DNA from: Geobacteraceae bacterium
Lineage (GTDB): Bacteria; Desulfobacterota; Desulfuromonadia; Geobacterales; Geobacteraceae
Assembly (NCBI GenBank): GCA_017861285.1
Contig: JAGFXO010000007.1
Span: 1 to 43,875 of the forward strand
Length of the DNA: 43,875 nt
Direction of reading: 5' to 3'
The notes beneath the pieces were generated by a model. It had not been told where the DNA came from, searched no databases, and saw nothing but the letters and a program-made list of their open reading frames with translations. Positions 1-5,539 of the stretch are shown here, in pieces; the first letter of the stretch is position 1; every line of letters starts with the position of its first letter. The translations under genes were made by a program, and so were the position numbers.

Positions 1-99
1 CACGGGGATCAGCCACACCACGGGGATCAGCCACACCACGGGGATCAGCCACACCACGGGGATCAGCCACACCACGGGGATCAGCCACACCACGGGGAT
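1..99. repeat. 18-bp tandem repeat, 5.5 copies
   Basis: The unit CACGGGGATCAGCCACAC occurs at 1-18, 19-36, 37-54, 55-72 and 73-90 without a mismatch, then a half copy at 91-99. On the minus strand each unit encodes one RGVADP hexapeptide in the frame of the gene starting at 211. Perfect identity means recent expansion; the true copy number may be larger than shown because the window starts inside the array. Confidence 0.95.
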
Positions 100-211
100 T
101 TAAGGGACGGGCCGGCCCCGCCAGGCATGAAAAACCAACACAAAGAATCAGCGTCATCGTCGAGGCGATAACCATCGGTTTTGCAATCCGCCCACTATTC
201 TTTCCATCCAT
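1..211 (-). CDS. Exported hexapeptide-repeat protein, 3' end cut off by window edge
   Basis: An open frame runs from ATG at 211-209 off the left edge without a stop, giving 70 codons. A good ribosome binding site (GGAGG, complement of 218-222) lies seven bases upstream, which fixes the start. Residues 1-12 are polar with K and R; residues 13-32 form a hydrophobic segment (MVIASTMTLILCVGF) followed by SCLAGPA, so a Sec signal peptide is likely. From about residue 38 the protein is a perfect repeat of the six residues RGVADP, five and a half copies before the edge. I do not recognise the family. Such proline/glycine/aspartate repeats are typically extended and extracellular, but that is an inference. 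It is divergent from the AraC-type gene at 434, with a dyad-rich region between them. The repeat may also be why the assembled sequence ends here. Confidence 0.6.
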   Translation of the reverse strand, partial: MDGKNSGRIAKPMVIASTMTLILCVGFSCLAGPARPLNPRGVADPRGVADPRGVADPRGVADPRGVADPR

Positions 212-273
212 AACGCACCTCCGTACTTGAGTTTTATCGTCCACCCCTACCGGTCTTGATCGCCACGCCGTCA

Positions 274-319
274 TTGATATCAACGCAGTTTCATGATATC
301 AGTCACCTGATAGGTATCA
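274..319. promoter_or_regulatory. Cluster of three TGATA dyads, possible operator
   Basis: Three inverted repeats with the same half-site lie between the divergent genes: TTGATATCAA at 274-283, TGATATCA at 294-301 and TGATAGGTATCA at 308-319. Their centres are 19 and 16 bp apart. Repeated dyads in a divergent intergenic region suggest a binding site for a regulator, perhaps the adjacent AraC-type protein, although AraC proteins more often bind direct repeats. Function is inferred only from position and symmetry. Confidence 0.4.
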
Positions 320-433
320 AGGTTTACTACCGCTTCACGGACTGTCTGTGTTATACATGGTGTGGTTTGCTTTTACATATTTCCCAAGTATAATTGGCAT
401 GAAATCGCCCGTCTATCGGAATACCGCAAGTAA

Positions 434-1504
434 GTGAATATGCCACGACAGCACATCGAAAATTTGCAAAGTGAGTTCTCTCCCGCAGTCACGGTGGTCG
501 AGCTAACTGATCCCACCACCGTCGGCGAGGACATCGAGATCCTTAGGCAGGATCTGGTTCAGCTTGAGACAAAGCCTTTGAGGGCACGGCAAATCTATGT
601 TCGCCTCGATGACAGCCTGGTCCTGTTTCAGTCGACGAACGTCCGGCTGCGGGTGCGCACGTCGTTGCATAACGTACTGCTTGTGTTTGTCGTGTTCGGT
701 CGCACGTCGTTGCATAACGTACTGCTTGTGTTTGTCGTGTTCGGTCCGCAGGCGGAGGGTACGCTGAACGGGTTGCCCATAGGGCCCAACCTGTTCCTGA
801 CAGCCGAATCGGGCAGCCATGCCGAGTTGGTCGTCAAGGCCGGATACGAGAGTGTTACCGTTATGCTCTCTCCGGATGTGCTTGTGAGACATTTGGCTGA
901 TCGGCAGCGCGAGGATACCTTCCGAGTGCCGCACGGTATCGAAGTGCTCCATACGGACGAGAGCAATGCACGCAGGTTGTTCGATTGGGGAAAACGCCTG
1001 GCAAACACCGCTGCGCACCACCCCGAACTATTCAATGACCGGAAGAAAACGCTCGTCGCGGTACAGACAGAACTCCTTGAGATGCTCCTTGCGGCCATCG
1101 ATACAACCTCGGTTCCCCGGCACACTCGAAGTTACCAAACGCGCCAGGCACGCACCCGCGTTGTAAGGCTCGCCGAAGACTATGCCTTGGCGCACACAGA
1201 AGATCGTCTTTGCGTGACGGACCTTTGCGTCGCCACGGGGGTGAGCGAGCGCACCTTGCAGTACGCCTTTCAGGAAGTCATGGGCATGAGTCCGCTGGCC
1301 TACCTGACCAGGCTGAGACTGCATCGGGTGCGGAAGGCGCTGCGGATGGGGACGTACGGTTCGACCACGGTTTCGACCGAGGCGCTCAGATGGGGCTTTT
1401 GGCATTTCGGTGATTTTTCGCGCGCCTACAAGGATTGTTTCGGTGAGCTGCCGTCGGAATCACTACGAAGAAAACCGGCAGAGACAAACATTCGGAGACG
1501 TTAA
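434..1504 (+). CDS. AraC-family transcriptional regulator (EutR-like C-terminus)
   Basis: This 356-residue protein has a C-terminal AraC/XylS double helix-turn-helix domain at about residues 245-350. The first HTH reads LCVTDLCVATGVSERTLQYAF and the second ends in GFWHFGDFSRAYKDCFGELPS, the form seen in EutR-type regulators (WGFWH.G.FS..Y...FGE.PSETLRR). The N-terminal 230 residues should be the effector or dimerisation domain; I do not recognise its ligand. The frame can start at GTG 434 or ATG 440, neither with a strong ribosome binding site. Residues 75-89 are exactly repeated as 90-104 because of a 45-bp in-frame duplication, which lengthens the sensor domain. It is divergent from the repeat protein at 211 and has no obvious partner downstream, so its target is unknown. 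Confidence 0.85.
   Translation: MNMPRQHIENLQSEFSPAVTVVELTDPTTVGEDIEILRQDLVQLETKPLRARQIYVRLDDSLVLFQSTNVRLRVRTSLHNVLLVFVVFGRTSLHNVLLVFVVFGPQAEGTLNGLPIGPNLFLTAESGSHAELVVKAGYESVTVMLSPDVLVRHLADRQREDTFRVPHGIEVLHTDESNARRLFDWGKRLANTAAHHPELFNDRKKTLVAVQTELLEMLLAAIDTTSVPRHTRSYQTRQARTRVVRLAEDYALAHTEDRLCVTDLCVATGVSERTLQYAFQEVMGMSPLAYLTRLRLHRVRKALRMGTYGSTTVSTEALRWGFWHFGDFSRAYKDCFGELPSESLRRKPAETNIRRR
656..745. repeat. Exact 45-bp in-frame tandem duplication inside the AraC-type gene
   Basis: Bases 656-700 are repeated exactly at 701-745. The copy adds 15 residues (RTSLHNVLLVFVVFG) to the N-terminal domain without changing the frame. Identity of all 45 bases points to a recent event or an assembly error. 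Confidence 0.95.
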
Positions 1505-1806
1505 AGTGACAAACCTCACACTGGCAATGCGGTCCGGCCGGCACGCTCAAAGGGGAGCTTGCGACCTTGAAACACATGCTAATCTTCAGGAAAAAGCGTG
1601 ACATATTCCGAATGCCGACCGGTTCATCATGTTCCTGGAGCGTCTGCTGAATAACCAGAGCACCGCAGTATTTCTGCGCGTAGACGGTCACCCAGTCCAC
1701 CGGTCAGCCCGAGTCAGAATGTTAATCGAATCACTAGTTTAATGGAGACGCCGTTTATGGGCTATCCGACCACCTTGAGGACGAATCCATGGCCCAGTTG
1801 GAATAG
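1505..1806. other. Intergenic, no gene seen
   Basis: The 300 bases after the AraC-type gene hold only short overlapping frames without ribosome binding sites or recognisable protein motifs. I see no terminator directly after the AraC-type stop codon. Confidence 0.5.
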
Positions 1807-2076
1807 CTAACCTTGAAGGTTTGGAACAATTATTCCTCTCTTTAATAAATCAAAGAGAATGGTGGCTGCTAGAGCAGATCCTTGTTCCGTTAGCCATACG
1901 AGATCATTCAAGGACTTCAATTGTTCCTCGTGAGTGGAAGGCAGACCGTCACTCCATACTCTCCTCGCTCGTTCAAACTTCACTTGTTTGGATTCTGTAG
2001 CCCATGCAATAAGCATCAAAAGGCAGACCTTGACGGTCTGCCTTTTTTCATTGGAAATCGATACTGTCTGTTCCAT
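1807..2076 (-). CDS. Small hypothetical protein, uncertain
   Basis: An 89-codon frame encodes a plausible mixed alpha-helical protein with a charged middle (KFERARRVWSDG) and the segment LTEQGSALAATILFDLLKRG near the end. I do not recognise it. There is no good ribosome binding site before the ATG at 2076. A strong hairpin followed by T residues (2021-2048) sits inside the 5' part of the frame; an alternative start at MLIAWATESKQ lies just past it. It could be a real small gene, a gene remnant or chance. Its neighbours give no functional hint. Confidence 0.25.
   Translation of the reverse strand: MEQTVSISNEKRQTVKVCLLMLIAWATESKQVKFERARRVWSDGLPSTHEEQLKSLNDLVWLTEQGSALAATILFDLLKRGIIVPNLQG
2021..2048 (+). 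terminator. Rho-independent terminator
   Basis: A perfect 9-bp stem (AGGCAGACC at 2021-2029 with GGTCTGCCT at 2035-2043) and a 5-base loop are followed by a run of six T on the plus strand. On the minus strand only four T follow, so plus-strand use is more likely. No clear plus-strand gene ends just before it; the nearest is the AraC-type gene 500 bases upstream. Confidence 0.7.
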
Positions 2077-2139
2077 TTCACGACGGCAATAAATGCCGGC
2101 ATGCCTCCCTCTTACCCGCTGTGAGCCCTACTTACATAC

Positions 2140-2167
2140 TTGACACTCATAACAAAACAGATATAGT
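2140..2167 (+). promoter_or_regulatory. Sigma-70 type promoter of the rubrerythrin-like gene
   Basis: TTGACA at 2140-2145 matches the -35 consensus exactly, and TATAGT at 2162-2167 fits the -10 box with a 16-bp spacer. The start codon follows 35 bases downstream, behind the ribosome binding site AAAGGAGG at 2189-2196. Confidence 0.65.
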
Positions 2168-2202
2168 TTAATCCAAGACTACATTGTCAAAGGAGGATAC
2201 AG

Positions 2203-2694
2203 ATGGATATTCTAAAGGTTTACGAATATGCTCTACAGCGGGAGTTCGAGGGCAAGCGTTTCTTTGAACAGAACGCTGAGCGTTTGAGTCATGCTGCGGC
2301 AGTCGGCGCTTTTAAAAACCTTGCAGCCGAAGAGCAAAAACACATTGATTTCATCCAGGGTCAGATCGATTCCATTAAAAAGGGGGTTTCACCGAGCCTT
2401 GCCTTGGGAAAACAGTTGGAAGGTGAAGGTTTCTTTTCTCAGCGTGCGGTTACCGAAGCGATTGACAGTAAAGTTCTGGAAGCCATGGTCCCCGACCTGC
2501 CGGTGCTTCGCATGGCATATCTGATAGAGCGCGACTTTGCCGAGTTTTACTCAAAAGCGGCTGAAAAAGCTGAAGGGGAAGGCAAAGAGGTGCTGACAAT
2601 GTTGGCGAACTGGGAACGAGGACATGAGCAGCTTTTCAAGCAGTATCATGACAAGGCTTTCGAAGAGTACGCGGGAATGCCATGGGGCGGCTAG
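2203..2694 (+). CDS. Rubrerythrin-like ferritin-family diiron protein
   Basis: This 163-residue protein is a four-helix bundle of the rubrerythrin/ferritin-like family. Diiron ligands are visible in order: E in LQREFEGKRFFE (about residue 14-17), the EEQKH motif (AAEEQKHIDFI, about 44-54), a second E in YLIERDFAEFYSKA (about 105-118) and the RGHEQLF motif near 140. The rubredoxin-like Cys4 domain of classical rubrerythrin is missing, so it is the short form. Family members reduce peroxide or store iron in the cytoplasm of anaerobes; the exact role here is not settled by sequence. It is monocistronic, with its own strong promoter, a near-ideal ribosome binding site and a terminator right behind it, which suggests high and independent expression. 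Confidence 0.88.
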   Translation: MDILKVYEYALQREFEGKRFFEQNAERLSHAAAVGAFKNLAAEEQKHIDFIQGQIDSIKKGVSPSLALGKQLEGEGFFSQRAVTEAIDSKVLEAMVPDLPVLRMAYLIERDFAEFYSKAAEKAEGEGKEVLTMLANWERGHEQLFKQYHDKAFEEYAGMPWGG

Positions 2695-2728
2695 TCCGGC
2701 ATAATATCCTGTAATACCGGAAGCAGAG

Positions 2729-2761
2729 AGGGGCATTCAGTATGGGTGCCCCTATTTTTTT
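2729..2761 (+). terminator. Rho-independent terminator of the rubrerythrin-like gene
   Basis: AGGGGCA at 2729-2735 pairs with TGCCCCT at 2747-2753 and is followed by A and seven T residues to 2761. It lies 35 bases after the stop codon of the upstream gene. Confidence 0.85.
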
Positions 2762-2827
2762 ACCCGGGAAAGCTGGGAAAATACTCGGAAAGCATGGTGA
2801 ATTGCCTGTTTATAGATGCCCGACACC

Positions 2828-2974
2828 TTAAACTTTCGGTGTTCGTAAAAAGAGATAAAAGGCAAAACCGATAGCGGCAATTATTGTCAGCCCAGTCCAG
2901 AAGCCCTGGTAACTCAAACCAACTTTGATCATGTTGGAGAACGTATGGAAAATTGACGCTGCAAATTCGAACAT
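2828..2974 (-). CDS. Small single-span membrane protein (48 aa)
   Basis: This frame is short but well supported: ATG at 2974-2972, preceded by AGAGGGA as ribosome binding site (complement of 2983-2989), and TAA at 2830-2828. The product begins with an amphipathic stretch (MFEFAASIFHTFSNMIKVG) and carries one clear membrane segment at about residues 27-43 (GLTIIAAIGFAFYLFL), ending in a short basic tail RTPKV. It starts 39 bases after the stop of the Sel1-repeat membrane protein and shares its direction, so the two probably form one transcript and may interact. I do not know the family. Confidence 0.6.
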   Translation of the reverse strand: MFEFAASIFHTFSNMIKVGLSYQGFWTGLTIIAAIGFAFYLFLRTPKV

Positions 2975-3013
2975 GGTCCGGTCCCTCTGCCAAGCTATTT
3001 ACATCCCCATCTC

Positions 3014-3586
3014 TCATTCATAGATAAATTCCAGCGCCTCACGGGCTTTTGCATGCCCCTGGCCTGCAGCCCTGCGATACCACCGCAATGACTCCTGCCG
3101 GTCTTTACTCACCCCGACGCCTTTGGCATACATGACACCCAGTCTGTATTGTGCGTCAGCATCCCCCGCTTTTGCTTCCTGAATGACTTTTTCAATATTT
3201 TCCGGGGACACAGAGGTGCCTCGATGCACCGCGGCAGCTTTCCGTGCCTTCACGGGTTTTTTCTTCTGTTTTTTTACAACAGGTGTCTGTCTCTTTTCAG
3301 CCTGCACCGGTGCGGGTTCCTGCTGGATAGCCGTAGAAACCCGCTTAAAGACTGGTACCGGTGCGGTAACAGTTGTGGCCGGTTGTACGGGGGCTATCTC
3401 TTTGCCAGCTTTCTTGAATGTGATCAGTCCGATCAGGGCACCTGCGGCCAGCGCAGCAATCAGGGCAATCGCGGCAATTATTACAATGCTGAAAGTTTTA
3501 TCCGACAAAATAATTTCCATCGTCGAAGGAGTTTTCGCTTCGGGACTTTTCCCTGACAGAACTTCTTTTTTTTCGTTATCTTCCAT
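3014..3586 (-). CDS. Membrane-anchored Sel1-repeat protein
   Basis: The 190-residue product has a charged cytoplasmic N-terminus (MEDNEKKEVLSGKSPEAKT), one membrane helix at about residues 33-57 (IVIIAAIALIAALAAGALIGLITF), a Pro/Val/Lys-rich linker (about 60-125) and a C-terminal Sel1-like repeat at about 135-185, with the signature DAQYRLGVMYAKGVGV followed by ESLRWYRRAAGQGHAKA. Sel1 repeats are TPR-like protein-binding solenoids; one and a half copies are present. The layout suggests a bitopic protein with its repeat outside the cytoplasmic membrane that recruits a partner. GGGAG precedes the ATG. The small membrane gene at 2828-2974 follows in the same direction. Specific function unknown. 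Confidence 0.8.
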   Translation of the reverse strand: MEDNEKKEVLSGKSPEAKTPSTMEIILSDKTFSIVIIAAIALIAALAAGALIGLITFKKAGKEIAPVQPATTVTAPVPVFKRVSTAIQQEPAPVQAEKRQTPVVKKQKKKPVKARKAAAVHRGTSVSPENIEKVIQEAKAGDADAQYRLGVMYAKGVGVSKDRQESLRWYRRAAGQGHAKAREALEFIYE

Positions 3587-3739
3587 CGCGCTCTCCCGAT
3601 CATGTTTTCTTTCCCGAATGATATGATTGTTACAATTTTACCGGTACGACAAAAATTTACAACAGTTTATCACCTCCTGACTAAGTTGTTATAAAAATAC
3701 CTTTTTGCGCATGAATTTGTTTTCCTGTTCGGTAAATTG

Positions 3740-3768
3740 TTGACACAGTATTGCCTACGTTGTATGAA
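3740..3768 (+). promoter_or_regulatory. Candidate sigma-70 promoter of hisI-hisG
   Basis: TTGACA at 3740-3745 and TATGAA at 3763-3768 are 17 bp apart, about 90 bases before the hisI start. No leader peptide rich in histidine and no riboswitch is visible between it and hisI. Confidence 0.5.
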
Positions 3769-3859
3769 AAAACTTCGTATCCATAACCCTACCGCGGTGG
3801 GTATAAGATTTTTCTCCCGCAAAAAGGGACCGAATGCAAAGTGAAAGGAAGGTTGCATT

Positions 3860-4237
3860 ATGATCAATCTAGATTTTGAGAAGATGGGGGGATTGATTCC
3901 TGCCATTATCCAGGACCATGAAAGCAACGAGGTGCTGATGCTCGCTTTCATGGACGAAAAAACCCTGAACCTTACCCTGGAGACTGGGAAGACCTGGTTT
4001 TTCAGCCGCAGCAGGAACAAGTACTGGATGAAAGGCGAGCAATCCGGAAATGTCCAGGAAGTCGTTGAAGTCTTTACGGATTGCGACACCGATACCGTAC
4101 TAATCAAGGTCAGGCAGCATGGAGGCGCGGCGTGCCATACGGGGAACAGATCCTGTTTTTACATCAAGAGAGAAGGCAATGAGTGGGTGGAGCATTCAAC
4201 CCCCCTGTTCAATCCTGACGAGGTGTACAAAAAATGA
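3860..4237 (+). CDS. hisI: Phosphoribosyl-AMP cyclohydrolase
   Basis: HisI opens the purine ring of phosphoribosyl-AMP, the third step of histidine synthesis, in the cytoplasm. The 125-residue protein is the free-standing form, without the HisE pyrophosphohydrolase domain. Visible family marks are the start [27 protein letters not shown], the block [20 protein letters not shown], the metal-binding stretch [11 protein letters not shown], and two conserved cysteines in [14 protein letters not shown] that bind zinc. AAGGAAGG at 3845-3852 is the ribosome binding site. The stop codon overlaps the hisG start by four bases (ATGA), so the two are translationally coupled. Other his genes are not in the window. 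Confidence 0.96.
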   Translation: MINLDFEKMGGLIPAIIQDHESNEVLMLAFMDEKTLNLTLETGKTWFFSRSRNKYWMKGEQSGNVQEVVEVFTDCDTDTVLIKVRQHGGAACHTGNRSCFYIKREGNEWVEHSTPLFNPDEVYKK

Positions 4238-5109
4238 ATAACCTCCTGAAATTCGGCATCCCCAAGGGGAGCCTGGAAAACGCAACCGTCGAACTTTTCA
4301 AGAAGGCTGGCTGGATAATTTCCCTGTCATCGAGGAGTTATTTCCCTGCGATAGATGATGAAGAGATGAAATGCAATCTCATCCGAACCCAGGAAATGAG
4401 CAAATACGTGGAAAAGGGTACCATAGATGTCGGCATTGCCGGCAGGGACTGGGTCATGGAAAATGATTCCGATGTGGTTACCGTCTGCGACCTCATCTAT
4501 TCCAAGGTTTCGCGCAGGCCTGCACAATGGGTTCTGGTCGTTACCGGTGATTCGCCGGTGCAATGCGCTGAAGATCTGAAGGGAAAAACAATTTCAACCG
4601 AACTCGTGGGCTTTACCAAAAGATATTTCGCGGAGAGAAACATCCCGGTATCGGTGGAGTTTTCCTGGGGGGCAACCGAAGCCAAAGTCGTCGAGGGCCT
4701 GTGCGATGCAATCGTGGAGGTCACCGAGACCGGCTCGACCATCCGTGCGAATGGCTTGAGGATTGTCGAAACTCTGATGACCTCGAACCCGGTGATCATT
4801 GCCAACAAGCAGTCATGGGAAGACCCCTGGAAGCGGCGAAAGATCGAACAGATCGCTACCCTTTTGCAGGCAGCTTTACGGGCTGAAAATATGGTCGGCC
4901 TGAAAATGAATGCGCCGAAGGATAAAGCCGAGGAAATAATCCGGATGCTGCCGAGCCTCAATTACCCGACCGTATCGGGACTCTATAATGAGGGATGGGT
5001 TTCCATCGAAAGCGTGCTGAACGAAAAGGAAGTGAGAAATATCATCCCGGAACTGATCCGGCATGGCGCGGAAGGGATCATCGAGTATCCGTTGAACAAG
5101 ATAATTTAA
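4234..5109 (+). CDS. hisG: ATP phosphoribosyltransferase, long form
   Basis: HisG joins ATP and PRPP in the committed step of histidine synthesis and is normally feedback-inhibited by histidine. At 291 residues this is the long form that carries its own C-terminal regulatory ACT-like domain (about residues 215-291) and does not need HisZ. Family marks are the N-terminal [23 protein letters not shown], the [13 protein letters not shown] block (about 68-80), and the phosphate-binding segment [19 protein letters not shown] (about 156-174). It overlaps hisI by four bases. The next gene is convergent, and a long-looped inverted repeat follows the stop. Confidence 0.96.
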   Translation: MNNLLKFGIPKGSLENATVELFKKAGWIISLSSRSYFPAIDDEEMKCNLIRTQEMSKYVEKGTIDVGIAGRDWVMENDSDVVTVCDLIYSKVSRRPAQWVLVVTGDSPVQCAEDLKGKTISTELVGFTKRYFAERNIPVSVEFSWGATEAKVVEGLCDAIVEVTETGSTIRANGLRIVETLMTSNPVIIANKQSWEDPWKRRKIEQIATLLQAALRAENMVGLKMNAPKDKAEEIIRMLPSLNYPTVSGLYNEGWVSIESVLNEKEVRNIIPELIRHGAEGIIEYPLNKII

Positions 5110-5117
5110 CAGGCAAA

Positions 5118-5178
5118 GGGCAAAAGGCGAATGGAACGAGGTTGACGAAAAAAACCCGGGCCCTTCTGCCTTTTGCCC
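5118..5178. repeat. Inverted repeat downstream of hisG, possible terminator or intergenic repeat element
   Basis: GGGCAAAAGGC at 5118-5128 is matched exactly by GCCTTTTGCCC at 5168-5178, with 39 bases between. Nested shorter pairs (AAAGGG and CCCTTT) flank it, and a run of nine C follows at 5176-5184. It separates the convergent hisG and the small minus-strand gene. There is no T run after the stem, so termination is only one option; it may be a dispersed palindromic repeat. Confidence 0.5.
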
Positions 5179-5207
5179 CCCCCCGCCCTTTGTCTCATTT
5201 CTGCCAG

Positions 5208-5465
5208 TCAGGATGGCATGGGAAATTTATCTTTACTGTACAGCCACTCCATTTCTTCTTCATCGTAGCAGATGACATGCGTTTTCCAGTCACTGCCCCG
5301 TACCCTGAAACAGCGGTATCGTCCCTTGTCTGCCCTCCGTTCTTCAATCCAATGATCAATAATTTTTAAAACCTCGATCCTCTTCCCCTTAAGAAAAAAA
5401 ATCCTGGGACTTTCTTGTCCTCTGTATCCCGAATATGCCCAGACTTCTATTTTTTCGTAATCCAT
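5208..5465 (-). CDS. Conserved-looking hypothetical protein downstream of ppsA
   Basis: From ATG at 5465 the product is 85 residues: MDYEKIEVWAYSGYRGQESP, then a beta-rich segment with FFLKGKRIEVLKIIDHWIEE and a C-terminal FRVRGSDWKTHVICYDEEEM. It has no signal peptide or membrane segment and should be a small soluble protein, probably mostly beta-strand. A longer reading from 5543 would overlap ppsA by four bases, but the extra N-terminus looks non-globular and no ribosome binding site favours it. It probably shares the ppsA transcript. I do not recognise a named domain. Confidence 0.6.
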   Translation of the reverse strand: MDYEKIEVWAYSGYRGQESPRIFFLKGKRIEVLKIIDHWIEERRADKGRYRCFRVRGSDWKTHVICYDEEEMEWLYSKDKFPMPS

Positions 5466-5539
5466 ACGGTTCACACATGTAACGTTTGATGACCGGGAGT
5501 CGTATGCATTCGTGTTGATTCGGGACAAAATGATAATTC

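Noticed and set aside
1-99. CRISPR array or insertion-sequence end for the 18-bp repeats
   Set aside because: Units are directly adjacent with no spacers, and they code for a hexapeptide in frame with a signal peptide.
2760-3017. 85-codon minus-strand frame over the small membrane protein
   Set aside because: Composition is not protein-like and it overlaps the 48-codon frame, which has a ribosome binding site and a clear membrane helix.
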